Positions 24,373-34,488 are shown, counted from the first letter of the stretch. The stretch is DNA of 64,000 nt from Burkholderiales bacterium RIFCSPLOWO2_12_FULL_65_40 (GCA_001770955.1 MESL01000044.1:1-64000); one strand, 5' to 3'. The notes: generated from the sequence alone by a model not told the origin. A program made the numbers and translations.

Positions 24373-25697
24373 AACCCCGCCTCGACTGCGGCCGGATTGA
24401 CGGCCCTTTCAAAAAAGTAACAGATTCGCTTGCGCGGAGACAGGTACTCCAGTGCCTCCCTGGGAAGCTGGGAAGGCCGCAGACTGCGCCGGATACCCAG
24501 CTCGGGGACGGTTTCCAGGTCCAGCACCAGCGCTTCGTCTTTGGGCACCCGTGGGTCATGCACGATCACCCGGGGACGCAAGGGGCGCGATGAATTGACC
24601 GACACGACCATGGCAAAGCGGTCGTTGACCAGTTGCACGACCGAACCCGGCGGATAAACCCCCATCATCCGGATGAAGATACCCAGTTCGACTGCGTCAA
24701 AACGGTTTTTCTGCTGAGCGAACATGACGGAAAGCGCCTCATGCGGCGTCATCGTCTGGGCGCTGCGCCCGGGATTGCACAGGCGCTCGTAATGGTTGAC
24801 CAGCGACAGAATGCGCCCGGCCAGACACAGCTCCTCGCCGCGGAGCTTGAGGGGAAATCCGCTGCCATCGGCCATTTCATGGTGCTGAGCCATGGCCAGC
24901 AGGACGCCTTTGGACAATCCCATGCTCTGCCCCAGGCGGACGGATTCGCCCACATGGCTTCGGTAGCGCGTCTCTTCTGCGGGGGTCATGCCCGGAAATG
25001 GGCTACTGAGGTCCGCAGGCAGGCGCAGCTTGCCAATGTCGTGCAGCAGCGCCGCCATGCCGAGGTCCTGCATGGCCATGGGCGACAGGCCTTGTGCCTT
25101 GCCCATGAGCAGACACAGCACCATGACATTGACGGGATGCAGCGCGTTGCGCTCGCCCACCCCGTCGGACAGGAGGCTGATCACGGATTCGGTGTTGCCC
25201 AGCAGCTCCTGCACACTGTCCGTGACGAGTGCCTCGCTTTCCACCCGGGCCATCGCCGGACTGCCCTCCGCGCTTTCGGCGAGCTTGCGGTACTGCCGCG
25301 TGATGGCCATGAAACGCTGGTCGCACGCGTCCAGGCGGCGCTGCTGCTCCAGCAGCTTGCGCTTGAGCTGCTGGGCGGCGCGCCGCGAATCACTCTCGGG
25401 GGCCACCGAAGGCTCCGACGCACCATGGCTAGCTGCTTGCGCTAGAGCCGCATCCTCTGCCGATTCATCGGAGGCAGCCGGGTCCAGCTGCGAGTCGGGC
25501 GGCGGCAGGTCGCTTTTGGAGGGGTGGTAGCGGATCTGGGTCAAACCCAGCTCACGCAAAATTTCAATCTGGGACTCTGAGGCAATACGAAAACTGCTGA
25601 CCGGGAAAGGGTGACTCATCCAGTTCAGGTCGAGCTGGATATACATGCCAATGCGCAACTGGCTTATATCGATCAATACGTCAGTGTTTTCATCCAT
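24369..25697 (-). CDS. HD-GYP domain c-di-GMP phosphodiesterase
   Basis: A 442-residue protein with an N-terminal DUF3391-like domain (DISQLRIGMYIQLD), a charged linker and a C-terminal HD-GYP domain. The metal site shows LLHDIGKLRLP near residue 217, and HHEMADGSGFP near 274, where GFP replaces the usual GYP. It likely linearises c-di-GMP. It is the first gene of a two-gene operon with the PAS-GGDEF-EAL protein, linked by a 4-nt overlap. A short dispersed-repeat remnant (25428-25449, CTAGCTGCTTGCGCTAGAG) lies in the linker-coding region. Confidence 0.9.
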   Translation of the reverse strand: MDENTDVLIDISQLRIGMYIQLDLNWMSHPFPVSSFRIASESQIEILRELGLTQIRYHPSKSDLPPPDSQLDPAASDESAEDAALAQAASHGASEPSVAPESDSRRAAQQLKRKLLEQQRRLDACDQRFMAITRQYRKLAESAEGSPAMARVESEALVTDSVQELLGNTESVISLLSDGVGERNALHPVNVMVLCLLMGKAQGLSPMAMQDLGMAALLHDIGKLRLPADLSSPFPGMTPAEETRYRSHVGESVRLGQSMGLSKGVLLAMAQHHEMADGSGFPLKLRGEELCLAGRILSLVNHYERLCNPGRSAQTMTPHEALSVMFAQQKNRFDAVELGIFIRMMGVYPPGSVVQLVNDRFAMVVSVNSSRPLRPRVIVHDPRVPKDEALVLDLETVPELGIRRSLRPSQLPREALEYLSPRKRICYFFERAVNPAAVEAGL

Positions 25698-25810
25698 CGC
25701 GGGAAGTCTCGCGGTATTTCATCCGCAGGCGGTTTCTCGGTGCATTATGTCGCCCATCGGGCACCGCTTTGGCCAACACCACCCCGATGGCGCTTTTGTG
25801 CAACAAATCG

Positions 25811-26518
25811 CTATTGGCAGATCAATGATGGTCGATAGACCAGATCCATCCACAACGCCCAGGCCGCGACACCACACAGCAGCAGACCCGCCAGGCGCGT
25901 CCCCCAACTGGCACGCAGGGCATTCACGCGATGGCGCAGATGCTGCCAGAGCCAGGGCCCCGCCAGCAACCAGACCCCACCGCCCACAGCAAACAGCGCC
26001 ATGGTGAGCGCCCCCTGCCAGATGCCGCCGCTCAGCGCAGCCACCAGCAAGGCGGAATACAGCAATCCGCAGGGCATCAATGCCCACAGGAAGCCTGTCG
26101 CGAAAACACCACCGGGCGCCTCGACCAGAGGGCGTACGCGGCCCCATACCGATCGTCCGGCGTTCTCGACCCATGCCGGCTGCCGGGCTTGCAGCACCAT
26201 CATGGCACCCCAGGCCAGCATGGCTACGTGAAAAAACGTCCAGAGGGGGCGCAGCGCAATGCTTTGCTGCGTCAGCCACGCCAGGCTCTGCATGGCCATG
26301 GCGGCCAGCGCGCCCACAGCGGCGTAGCCGAGCAGACGCCCCAGGTGATATGCCAAAAGCCGGCGCAACTGGCTGCCTCGGGGCAACCACTGCACGACGT
26401 GTTCCTGCGAGCGCCCCTGCCCTGTCACCACCGCGCAGGGCCCTGCGCACATGGCCAGGCAATGGGACCCGCCCGCGAGCCCCATGAGCAACGCGGTGGA
26501 GGCCATGGATACCAACAT
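25811..26518 (-). CDS. TauE/UreH_2-like membrane protein beside hemN
   Basis: A 235-residue inner-membrane protein with about six helices. Two motifs resemble the DsbD-transmembrane/UreH_2 group: GGSHCLAMCAGPC near the N-terminus and LWALMPCGLLYSALL in the middle, each with a Pro-Cys or paired cysteines in a helix. Such proteins occur next to cytochrome oxidase maturation genes and are proposed to move copper or reductant; the role is not settled. It starts 5 nt after hemN, so it is cotranscribed with it and probably FNR-controlled, in keeping with the cbb3 oxidase genes at the right end of the window. Confidence 0.8.
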   Translation of the reverse strand: MLVSMASTALLMGLAGGSHCLAMCAGPCAVVTGQGRSQEHVVQWLPRGSQLRRLLAYHLGRLLGYAAVGALAAMAMQSLAWLTQQSIALRPLWTFFHVAMLAWGAMMVLQARQPAWVENAGRSVWGRVRPLVEAPGGVFATGFLWALMPCGLLYSALLVAALSGGIWQGALTMALFAVGGGVWLLAGPWLWQHLRHRVNALRASWGTRLAGLLLCGVAAWALWMDLVYRPSLICQ

Positions 26519-26523
26519 GGAAG

Positions 26524-27906
26524 CTAGATGATGCGGGAAAACCGCGCGCGGTTCTTGTCGGCCTGCAAATACTTGTCAAACACCATGGCAATGCCGCGCA
26601 CGAAATACCATCCCATGGCCGTGACCTCGATCCCCTCAGCGCTGAGCTTCACCAAACCCTGCTGCTCCATTTCCTGCAACTGCTCCAGCTCCGGTGCGAA
26701 ATATTTGCGGAAATCGATCAGCCAAGAGGTCTCCAGGGGTTCAAACAACAGTTCGCCCTGGCACATCAGCGCCATGATGACTGCGCGCCGGACCAGGTCA
26801 TCGCGCGTCAGCGCCAGCCCACGGACCACCGGCAACCGCCCCTGATTGAGCCTGTCGTAATAGTCGTCGAGCGTCTTGGCATTCTGGCTGTAGGTGGCCC
26901 CCACCCGGCCAATGGCCGAGACCCCGAGACCAATCAGGTCGCAGTCGGGCTGCGTGCTGTAACCCTGGAAGTTGCGGTGCAGGCGCCCCTGGCGCTTGGC
27001 AATGGCCAGCGCGTCCTCGGGCAATGCGAAATGGTCCATGCCCACATACACATAGCCTGCGGAGCTGAAAGCCTCCAGCGACCGCGACAGCATCGCCACC
27101 TTGGATGACGCCATGGGCAGATCGGCCCAGATGATGCGCCGCTGGGGCTTGAAGCGGTCCGGCAGATGGGCGTAGGCATAGAGGGCAATGCGATCCGGGC
27201 GCAGTTGCGCAACCTGCGCCAGCGTGCGGTCGAACGAATCGGGGGTCTGCTTGGGCAGGCCGTAGATCAGATCCACGTTGATCGAATCAAATCCGATGGA
27301 ACGGGCCGACTCGACCAGCGCAAACACCTGCTCCGCAGGCTGGATGCGGTGCACGGCCTTCTGGACTTCGGGGTCGAAATCCTGCACACCGAAACTCAGC
27401 CGATTGAACCCCAGCTCATGCAACAGGGCCAGGCGGCTGGCGTCTACCGTGCGAGGATCCACCTCGATCGAGTACTCACCCCCCGGCACGAGCGTGAAGT
27501 TGCTGCGCAGCATGCCCATGAGCTCGCGCAGACCATCGTCGGACAGAAACGTCGGCGTTCCACCACCGAAGTGGATCTGGCTGACCGTCTGCCCGACACC
27601 ACAATGGGCCGTGTGCAGATCAATCTCGCGGCTCAGGTAGCGCAGATAGACATCGGCCCGATCATGGTGCTTGGTGATGATCTTGTTGCAGGCACAGTAG
27701 TAGCAGAGCGATTCGCAAAAAGGAATGTGAACATAAATCGACAGCGGCAGGGACTTGCCCACGGCACTTTGCCGACGCTGCTGCAGGGCCAGCACGTACT
27801 CATCCTCCCCAAAGGCATCCACAAAACGGTCTGCAGTAGGGTAGGACGTGTAGCGGGGGCCCGATACATCAAACCGGGTCAGCAATTCAGGGGTTACAAC
27901 TGTCAT
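26524..27906 (-). CDS. hemN: oxygen-independent coproporphyrinogen III oxidase HemN
   Basis: A radical SAM enzyme that decarboxylates coproporphyrinogen III to protoporphyrinogen IX without oxygen, for heme synthesis at low oxygen. The 460-residue protein has the HemN cluster motif CESLCYYCACNK (Cys 64, 68, 71 and 73), GGGTPTFLS, and a HemN C-terminal domain. Its N-terminal YTSYPTADRFV segment separates true HemN from HemW. It is divergent from fnr, and an FNR-like site lies between the two. Confidence 0.95.
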   Translation of the reverse strand: MTVVTPELLTRFDVSGPRYTSYPTADRFVDAFGEDEYVLALQQRRQSAVGKSLPLSIYVHIPFCESLCYYCACNKIITKHHDRADVYLRYLSREIDLHTAHCGVGQTVSQIHFGGGTPTFLSDDGLRELMGMLRSNFTLVPGGEYSIEVDPRTVDASRLALLHELGFNRLSFGVQDFDPEVQKAVHRIQPAEQVFALVESARSIGFDSINVDLIYGLPKQTPDSFDRTLAQVAQLRPDRIALYAYAHLPDRFKPQRRIIWADLPMASSKVAMLSRSLEAFSSAGYVYVGMDHFALPEDALAIAKRQGRLHRNFQGYSTQPDCDLIGLGVSAIGRVGATYSQNAKTLDDYYDRLNQGRLPVVRGLALTRDDLVRRAVIMALMCQGELLFEPLETSWLIDFRKYFAPELEQLQEMEQQGLVKLSAEGIEVTAMGWYFVRGIAMVFDKYLQADKNRARFSRII

Positions 27907-27956
27907 GTAGGCTCCTCACAAGCTTGGTAATGTGCCCGACTTTTCAGACCCATCTC

Positions 27957-27970
27957 TTGATTCCAGTCAA
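27957..27970. promoter_or_regulatory. FNR-type binding site between hemN and fnr
   Basis: TTGATTCCAGTCAA differs from the FNR consensus TTGAT-N4-ATCAA at one base. Its centre is about 57 nt from the hemN start codon and 67 nt from the fnr start. That would fit a -41.5 activating position for hemN with transcription starting near 27922; it could also give fnr autoregulation. Confidence 0.8.
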
Positions 27971-28030
27971 GCACCCCGCAGGAGAACAGGGCGTTAGAGC
28001 AAAGGGGAAGAATGAGTGATAATTTGACCC

Positions 28031-28843
28031 ATGTCAGCCCCACCTCGCATCCCCATCGTTCCGGCCCCTACCGAAAGCGCTTCGGATCTCCCGACCGAAG
28101 TCGGTCAGGTGCCTATACACATGACGCAGCAGACCATCAAGGTGGCATGTTCAAACTGCAACCTGCGTGAGCTGTGCATGCCCGTCGGACTGACGGACGA
28201 CCAGATCAAGCGCATCGACAACGTGGTGGCCATTCGCCGCAAAATCAAGCGCGGCAGCACGCTCTTTCGCAATGGCGAACAGTTCACGTCGCTGTTTGCC
28301 ATCCGCACGGGGTTTTTCAAGACCTGCGTGGCCACCGAGGATGGGCGCGACCAGGTCACGGGTTTTCAGATGGCGGGCGAGATCATCGGGCTCGACGGCA
28401 TCGTGAACGACCACCACACCTGTGATGCCGTGGCACTGGAAGACGCCGAGGTGTGCGTGATGCCCTTTGACCGCATCGAGGACATTTCCCGCGAAGTCAA
28501 TGCGCTGCAGCACCATGTGCACAAGATCATGAGCCGTGAGATCGTGCGTGAACACGGCGTCATGCTGCTGCTGGGCAGCATGCGTGCCGAAGAGCGTCTG
28601 GCGGCCTTCCTGCTGAACTTGGTGCAGCGCCTGCATGCGCGCGGTTTCTCGCAGTCTGAGCTGGTGCTGCGCATGACCCGCGAGGAAATCGGCAGTTATC
28701 TTGGCCTGAAACTCGAAACCGTGAGCCGTACGTTCTCGAAATTTGTGGACGACGGCATCGTCGAGGTCAAGCAGCGCCACGTGCGCATCCTCAGCCCTGA
28801 GGCGCTCAAGCGCATCGTCAACAACCAGCAAGCCTGCCACTGA
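28031..28843 (+). CDS. fnr: FNR-type oxygen-sensing transcription regulator
   Basis: A CRP/FNR-family regulator of 270 residues that senses oxygen through a [4Fe-4S] cluster. The cluster cysteines are present: Cys40, Cys43 and Cys49 (CSNCNLRELC) and Cys131 (HHTCDAV). The C-terminal helix-turn-helix EEIGSYLGLKLETVSRTFSKF has the E-x-x-S-R recognition residues of FNR, which read TTGAT half-sites. An N-terminal extension of about 30 residues precedes the conserved start, and Met31 could be an internal start. Expected targets include hemN across the intergenic region and the cbb3 oxidase genes, whose promoter is outside the window. Confidence 0.94.
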   Translation: MSAPPRIPIVPAPTESASDLPTEVGQVPIHMTQQTIKVACSNCNLRELCMPVGLTDDQIKRIDNVVAIRRKIKRGSTLFRNGEQFTSLFAIRTGFFKTCVATEDGRDQVTGFQMAGEIIGLDGIVNDHHTCDAVALEDAEVCVMPFDRIEDISREVNALQHHVHKIMSREIVREHGVMLLLGSMRAEERLAAFLLNLVQRLHARGFSQSELVLRMTREEIGSYLGLKLETVSRTFSKFVDDGIVEVKQRHVRILSPEALKRIVNNQQACH

Positions 28844-29038
28844 GAAAGGGCTCCTTGCAGCCGCCAGATGGTGCTGGCGCGCGTTTATGACGGATTCCAT
28901 GGCGCCGCTGCAACATGGAGACGCAAAAAAAGGCATTCGCAGCTTGGAAAGCCGTTTTTTTACCAGTAGCATCACCGTGCCAGTGGAGAAGCAGGTTTTC
29001 GCTGGTGAAATGACCACTCCCAAAAAGGAAAACCCAAC

Positions 29039-29356
29039 ATGGCAACTGCAAAAAAAGCTCCGGCAAAAACAGCCGCTGCTGCCAAGACCGCTGCCCCCGC
29101 CAAGAAGCGCACCCCGAATGCAGCTTTCATGAAGGCCCTGACACCCAGCCCCGCCCTTGCTGCCGTGGTTGGAGCAGCTCCCCTGCCCCGTACTGAAATC
29201 ATCAGCAAGCTGTGGGTCTACATCAAGGCCAACAACCTGCAAGACGCGGCGAACAAGCGCATGATCAATGCCGACGCCAAGCTCAAGGACGTCTTTGGCA
29301 AGCCCCAGGTCTCGATGTTCGAGATGGCCGGCCTGATCGGCAAGCACGTCAAATAA
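29039..29356 (+). CDS. SWIB/MDM2 domain protein
   Basis: A 105-residue protein with a Lys/Ala-rich, histone-H1-like N-terminus (residues 1-25, AKKAPAKTAAAAKTAAPAKK) and a SWIB domain (about 45-105) including LPRTEIISKLWVYIKANNLQD and KLKDVFGKPQVSMFEMAGLIGKHV. Such proteins are found in betaproteobacteria and chlamydiae; the basic tail suggests nucleoid association, but the function is not established. It stands alone and is followed by a terminator. The 195 bases between fnr and this gene hold no recognisable element. Confidence 0.88.
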   Translation: MATAKKAPAKTAAAAKTAAPAKKRTPNAAFMKALTPSPALAAVVGAAPLPRTEIISKLWVYIKANNLQDAANKRMINADAKLKDVFGKPQVSMFEMAGLIGKHVK

Positions 29357-29379
29357 GCGCGCTGCACGGCATCCCATCC

Positions 29380-29407
29380 AAGGTCGGCTCCGCCGGCCTT
29401 TTTTTTG
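29380..29407 (+). terminator. rho-independent terminator after the SWIB gene
   Basis: AAGGTCGGC, a short TCC loop and GCCGGCCTT form a stem with one G-U pair, followed directly by a run of T residues ending near 29407. Confidence 0.8.
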
Positions 29408-29449
29408 CCTGTTTTTCCATGATTGTTGCGAAATTACATCAATACGAAT

Positions 29450-29468
29450 AGGAATGACTATCATTTGA
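29450..29468 (+). promoter_or_regulatory. Fur-like box upstream of the siderophore receptor
   Basis: AGGAATGACTATCATTTGA matches about 11 of 19 positions of the Fur consensus GATAATGATAATCATTATC, and the ATCATT half-site is clean. It lies about 120 nt upstream of the receptor start in an AT-rich promoter region. Confidence 0.6.
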
Positions 29469-29585
29469 TTTAATATTGCCGTGCGAGACATTGCACAGCC
29501 ATGCCATTGCCAGCCACTGCCCCTCGCCTGACCGGGACGCCCTTGAACGGCATCCACTGCAACGAACCATCCGACGGAGGCCCGA

Positions 29586-31850
29586 TTGGCACATTCACGC
29601 GCTCAGCGCCGCAGCGGCACAGCCCTGCAGACCCCACCATCCGACAAACGACTCCTGCCGCTGGGCGCCTTGATGCTGGCAGCTTCTGTCGGCGTACAGG
29701 CCCAGACCGGCAGCACACCTGCGGACAAAACCCTGGCCACCGTCACGGTGAAGGAACAGGCCGAGGCCCCCGAGGGCAAGGACAGCGTGCGCGCGACCGA
29801 GACCACCATCGGCAAGGGCCGGCAGCAATTGCGCGATATCCCTCAATCGGTGACCGTGGTGACCGAGCGGCTCATCGATGACCGCAACCTCGACACCGTC
29901 AAGGAAGCCCTGAAGAACACCGCCGGCATCACCTTTCTGGCGGCCGAAGGCGGCGAGGAAGACATCCGCCTGCGCGGCTTTGCGCTGCAAAGCACGGGCG
30001 ACATGTTCATTGACGGGATGCGCGACCCAGCTTTCTACGACCGCGACACCTTCAACCTCGACCGCGTGGAGTTGCTGCGCGGCTCGGCGTCCATGCTGTT
30101 CGGGCGAGGCTCCACCGGCGGCGCGGTCAACCAGGTCAGCAAGGCGCCACGGCTCATCGACGCACACCAGGTGGACCTGACGCTGGGCAACCACCAGCAC
30201 CGGCGTATCACCGGCGACTTCAACATCCACACCGGTGAAAACGCGGCTCTGCGCATCAACGCCATGAGCACCACCGCCGACAACAACGGTGCCGGCAGCA
30301 GCATCGAGAAAAAAGGGATCGCCGGCAGCTACGCCTGGGGCATCGGCACGCGCGACGAGTTCGCGGTGAGCCTCTACCACCTGGACAACAACAACGGCAT
30401 GAACTACGGGCTGCCCTGGATCCGCCGTACCGCGACTTCGGCCGTCAGCGACACCACCATGCTGCCGCTCGACCCCACGGCCTACTACGGCGCCGCCAGC
30501 GACTACAACGCGGGCAGTGCCACCATGGCCACGCTGCAGCATGTGCACCGCTTCGATGGCGACAGCGAACTCAAGACCCAGTTGCGAGCCGGCAGCTTCG
30601 AACGCGACCAGCGTGCCGGAGCGGTGCGCTTGGCCGCTGCGGCCCAGCAACCCGGAGGCGTGGCGTCCAACCTGTCGAACTTCGGCCCCGGTACCCGCCT
30701 GACACGCGGAAACCACCTGAAGATGCAGGACATGGACACCGTGCACCTGCAAAGCGACTTCAGCAGCAAGTTTGAAGCCCTGGGCGTGCGCCACGAACTG
30801 CTCACGGGGGCCGATTTTTCCCACGAAAAGAAGCGCGTCTACGGGGCGCTCAGCGCCGCCCAGGGCGGTATCAACATCACCAAACCGACAACCACCGCGG
30901 GCACACCCAACGACGGCGCCAGCGTGGATGAGGCCGGACGTGTGCGACGCACCACCAGCGATTTCGACGCCAAGGGCTGGGGGGTGTACGCCCAGGACCT
31001 GGTGCAGGTGGCTCCGCACTGGAAAATTCTGGGCGGTCTGCGCTACGACAGCATGGACGGCAGCTACAACAGCTTCGCCATTCCCAACAACGCACCGGGT
31101 CCCGTCACCACCACCAGCTACCGCCAGAAGATCTCGGTGTGGAGCAAGCGCCTGGGCGCGCTGTACCAGCCGACGCCGCTGCAGTCGTACCATTTCTCCT
31201 ACGGCACCTCGTTCAACACGTCGGGTGACACGTATTCGTACAGCCCGCAGACGGTGAACACGCCCCCCGAGTCGAGCCGCAACATCGAGATCGGCGCCAA
31301 GATCGACTCCAGCGACAAGCGCTTCACCACGCGCCTGGCCGTGTTCCATTCGACCAAGCTGCATGAGCGCAACGTCGACCCCGATCTGAACATCGCCGTG
31401 CTCTCGGGCAAGCGCCATGCCGCTGGAGCGGAAATCGACATCACGGGGCGCCTCACACCGAAGTGGGAGGTCTATGGTTCCTATATGTGGATGCCCAGCG
31501 CCAGGATCGACATTGGCGCCGAGGGTGCGGAAGGTCAGGGCAGCCGTCCCTCGCTCACCCCGCGCCACAGCGGCACGATCTGGACAACCTACCAGCTCAC
31601 GCCGCAGTTGCGCGTGGGCGGTGGCCTGAACTTCCGCAGCGCACAGACACCCAACCGCAACCCCGGCTGGAAAGCGCCGGGTTACGTGACCGCCGACCTG
31701 ATGGCCGAATACAGCCTGAGCGACAACTTCACACTCAAGGCCAACCTGAGCAATGTCACCAACAAGCTCTATGCCGATGCGGTGTACAGCGGCCACTACG
31801 TGCCCGGCGCAGGCCGCATCTTCCAGATCACGGCCAGCATGAAGTTCTGA
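29586..31850 (+). CDS. TonB-dependent catecholate siderophore receptor (Fiu/FhuE-like)
   Basis: An outer-membrane ferric siderophore receptor of 754 residues. It starts at TTG 29586, preceded at 5 nt by GGAGG; no ATG is closer. A signal peptide (about residues 20-40, ending VQAQ) is followed by a TonB-box-like TLATVTVKE, a plug with [21 protein letters not shown] and [26 protein letters not shown], and a barrel ending in phenylalanine (ITASMKF). The plug matches the Fiu/FhuE siderophore class. With the downstream PiuC-like gene, the upstream Fur-like box and tonB-exbBD nearby it forms an iron-acquisition group. The ligand is inferred, not shown. Confidence 0.9.
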   Translation: MAHSRAQRRSGTALQTPPSDKRLLPLGALMLAASVGVQAQTGSTPADKTLATVTVKEQAEAPEGKDSVRATETTIGKGRQQLRDIPQSVTVVTERLIDDRNLDTVKEALKNTAGITFLAAEGGEEDIRLRGFALQSTGDMFIDGMRDPAFYDRDTFNLDRVELLRGSASMLFGRGSTGGAVNQVSKAPRLIDAHQVDLTLGNHQHRRITGDFNIHTGENAALRINAMSTTADNNGAGSSIEKKGIAGSYAWGIGTRDEFAVSLYHLDNNNGMNYGLPWIRRTATSAVSDTTMLPLDPTAYYGAASDYNAGSATMATLQHVHRFDGDSELKTQLRAGSFERDQRAGAVRLAAAAQQPGGVASNLSNFGPGTRLTRGNHLKMQDMDTVHLQSDFSSKFEALGVRHELLTGADFSHEKKRVYGALSAAQGGINITKPTTTAGTPNDGASVDEAGRVRRTTSDFDAKGWGVYAQDLVQVAPHWKILGGLRYDSMDGSYNSFAIPNNAPGPVTTTSYRQKISVWSKRLGALYQPTPLQSYHFSYGTSFNTSGDTYSYSPQTVNTPPESSRNIEIGAKIDSSDKRFTTRLAVFHSTKLHERNVDPDLNIAVLSGKRHAAGAEIDITGRLTPKWEVYGSYMWMPSARIDIGAEGAEGQGSRPSLTPRHSGTIWTTYQLTPQLRVGGGLNFRSAQTPNRNPGWKAPGYVTADLMAEYSLSDNFTLKANLSNVTNKLYADAVYSGHYVPGAGRIFQITASMKF

Positions 31851-31877
31851 CCGGCAGCTCCCGTTCCTCCAAGGTTT

Positions 31878-31902
31878 GCCGCCCCGCCCGGGGCGGCTTT
31901 TT
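31878..31902 (+). terminator. hairpin terminator between receptor and hydroxylase genes
   Basis: GCCGCCCCG, CC loop and CGGGGCGGC form a perfect 9-bp stem followed by TTTTT. It ends only 10 nt before the PiuC-like start, so it would set a receptor-to-hydroxylase ratio rather than simply end an operon. Confidence 0.85.
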
Positions 31903-31912
31903 GCATTCCGCC

Positions 31913-32596
31913 ATGCTGCTCACACTGCCCCAGCTTCTCACACCCACCGACCTGCACACCGCTCGACAACTCCTGGCCAACGCCCCCTGGGCCGATGGAA
32001 GTGACAGCGCAGGGCCACAGGCCCGCCTGGCCAAGAACAACGAACAGCTGCCGCGCGACTGCGAGGCCGCGCAAGCCATCTCCGCCATGGTGATGGCAGC
32101 ACTGGAGCGCAGCGCGCTGTTCCTCACCGCCACCCTGCCCAAACGGGTGTTCCCGCCGCGCATCAACCGCTACGGCGGCGCTGCCAACCACTATGGTGAC
32201 CATGTCGATGCCGCCATCCGCCAGATGCCCGGGCGGCACGAACGCCTGCGCACCGACATCTCCTGCACTGTCTTCCTGTCCGAGCCCGAGGCATACGAGG
32301 GCGGCGAACTCTGCATCGCCGATACCTTCGGCGAGCAGCAGATCAAGCTGCCCGCCGGCCACGCCGTGATCTACCCCGGCACCAGCGTGCACCAGGTCCG
32401 CCCTGTCACACGCGGCCAGCGCATGGCCTGCTTTTTCTGGATCGAGAGCATGGTGCGCAGCGATGAGCAGCGCCGCCTGCTCTACGAGATGGATATGGCC
32501 CTGCTGCGCCTGCGCGAACAGCATGGCGACTCGCCCCAGACCGTGGCCCTCACCGGCACCTACCACAACCTCCTGCGCATGTGGGCCGATACCTGA
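31913..32596 (+). CDS. PKHD-type Fe(II)/2-oxoglutarate hydroxylase (PiuC/YbiX)
   Basis: A 227-residue cytoplasmic dioxygenase of the YbiX/PiuC family, whose genes normally pair with Fiu/PiuA receptors. The iron ligands appear as HYGDHVDAA (His-x-Asp type) and [11 protein letters not shown], the latter giving the distal His and the 2-oxoglutarate Arg. The physiological substrate in this family is unclear, though a role with siderophore-derived iron is assumed. It starts at ATG 31913, right after a terminator hairpin that separates it from the receptor. Confidence 0.9.
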   Translation: MLLTLPQLLTPTDLHTARQLLANAPWADGSDSAGPQARLAKNNEQLPRDCEAAQAISAMVMAALERSALFLTATLPKRVFPPRINRYGGAANHYGDHVDAAIRQMPGRHERLRTDISCTVFLSEPEAYEGGELCIADTFGEQQIKLPAGHAVIYPGTSVHQVRPVTRGQRMACFFWIESMVRSDEQRRLLYEMDMALLRLREQHGDSPQTVALTGTYHNLLRMWADT

Positions 32597-32635
32597 GAAC
32601 CACAGCCGCCCGAAGAGCCCACAGCCATTGCAAAT

Positions 32636-32654
32636 AATATAGATTCTCATTTAC
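32636..32654 (+). promoter_or_regulatory. Fur-like box ahead of the tonB region
   Basis: AATATAGATTCTCATTTAC matches about 12 of 19 Fur consensus positions. It overlaps TTTACAAT, a likely -10 element, so binding would block a promoter firing near 32662. Confidence 0.6.
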
Positions 32655-32685
32655 AATGGGGTTTATCGGACTGCAGCAGCGCACC

Positions 32686-32901
32686 ATGGCATCGCACTTC
32701 CCTTTCATCCTCCAGAGCCAGCCCATTACCCCTGCCCCCTTTGCGGGCATGGCAACCGCTCCCGGCACCCTGTTGCCGCGCCACTGCGCCTTGCCTCCAG
32801 GGCTTTTGCGCCAGGTCCGGGATGTGATGAACGCTTTTGTGCTATGCCAAGCGTTTACCGCACTGCACAATACTGCCTGCTTGCAGGCCCATCCAGATTG
32901 A
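32686..32901 (+). CDS. possible small protein downstream of a Fur-like box
   Basis: An open frame of 71 codons from ATG 32686 (32656 upstream in frame is inside the presumed promoter). The product is neutral, Pro-rich in the first half and carries three cysteines near residues 33-65. No family is recognised and no ribosome-binding site stands out. It is listed because it is the first frame after a Fur-like promoter and precedes tonB; it may be only a transcribed leader. Confidence 0.3.
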   Translation: MASHFPFILQSQPITPAPFAGMATAPGTLLPRHCALPPGLLRQVRDVMNAFVLCQAFTALHNTACLQAHPD

Positions 32902-32915
32902 CTGGCAAACCCTCC

Positions 32916-32990
32916 ATGGCCTACGTCACGACACTGCTGGCAGGTCTGCTGATCGTGGCAGGTTCCGCTGGGTGGGTCCTGCGCCCATAG
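32916..32990 (+). CDS. possible 24-residue membrane peptide upstream of tonB
   Basis: ATG 32916 to TAG 32990 encodes 24 residues: a short polar start (MAYVTT), one hydrophobic run LLAGLLIVAGSAGWVL and a basic end (RP). This is the size and shape of small single-pass bacterial membrane peptides. It lies 14 nt after the preceding small frame, under the same Fur-like promoter, and 59 nt before tonB. No homologue is known to me. Confidence 0.3.
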   Translation: MAYVTTLLAGLLIVAGSAGWVLRP

Positions 32991-33007
32991 TTTTTTGAAC
33001 AAATACG

Positions 33008-33050
33008 GCTCTAGCGCAATACCATCAAGCGCTGGCAGCTATCATTTTTA
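33008..33050. repeat. dispersed palindromic repeat upstream of tonB
   Basis: GGCTCTAGCGCAATACC then AAGCGCTGGCAGCTATCATT is one of the cleanest copies of the repeat: two inward-facing arms around ACCATC. It ends at the tonB start codon. Confidence 0.75.
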
Positions 33051-33751
33051 TGTCAACCTACGACCGTTTCGCGCAACCCCGGGGACTGAGCCGCAACGCC
33101 CTAATTGCCATTGGCGTGGTGCTGCTGCATGTCGGGGCCTTGTGGGCGCTGCAAACGGGTTTGCTGCGCCGTGCCGTGGAAATCATCGTCCCCGCCACGC
33201 TCCTGACGGAATACGTCAGCCCGCCCGCCCCCGTGACCCAGGCCGCGCCGCCGCCCCCGGCACCGGCCCCCAAGCCCCAGCGCCCCACGCAGGTCAAGGC
33301 ACCTGCGCCCCGCCCCGCCCCCGAGCCGCTGCCCATCGCCGACACCACCCCGTCGCCCAATGCCCTCACGGTCAGCCCCGCCAAGGCTGACCCGGAGCCC
33401 CCCGCACCGATCACGGCTGCAGGCCCCGCGACGCCCACCGCAGCGCCACCGGCGCCGGCCGCGCCCAAGATCGAGCTGCCTTCGAGCAACGCCGCCTACC
33501 TGCAGAACCCGGCCCCGGCCTATCCGGCCATCAGCAAGCGCATGGGCGAGCAAGGCAAGGTGGTGCTGCGCGTGTTCATCAACACCGACGGGTTACCGCA
33601 AAAAATCGAAATCAACCAGTCCAGCGGGTTCGACCGCCTGGATCGCCAGGCACAGGACACGGTCCTGCGCTGGAAGTTCGTGCCCGGCAAGCGCAATGGC
33701 GTGCCCGAGGCCATGTGGTACCTGGTCCCCATCAATTTTGTTCTCGAATAA
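33050..33751 (+). CDS. tonB: energy transducer TonB
   Basis: TonB links the ExbB/ExbD stator to outer-membrane receptors. The 233-residue protein has an N-terminal cytoplasmic stretch, one membrane helix (about residues 15-37, including LHVGALWAL), a Pro/Ala-rich periplasmic spacer (about 57-140) and a C-terminal TonB domain (NPAPAYPAISKRMGEQGKVVLRVFI, YLVPINFVLE). It is the first gene of tonB-exbB-exbD, 15 nt upstream of exbB. It may serve BtuB and the siderophore receptor encoded in this window. Confidence 0.93.
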   Translation: MSTYDRFAQPRGLSRNALIAIGVVLLHVGALWALQTGLLRRAVEIIVPATLLTEYVSPPAPVTQAAPPPPAPAPKPQRPTQVKAPAPRPAPEPLPIADTTPSPNALTVSPAKADPEPPAPITAAGPATPTAAPPAPAAPKIELPSSNAAYLQNPAPAYPAISKRMGEQGKVVLRVFINTDGLPQKIEINQSSGFDRLDRQAQDTVLRWKFVPGKRNGVPEAMWYLVPINFVLE

Positions 33752-33766
33752 TCTTCAGGAGTTTTC

Positions 33767-34486
<720 letters not shown>

Positions 34487-34488
34487 CC

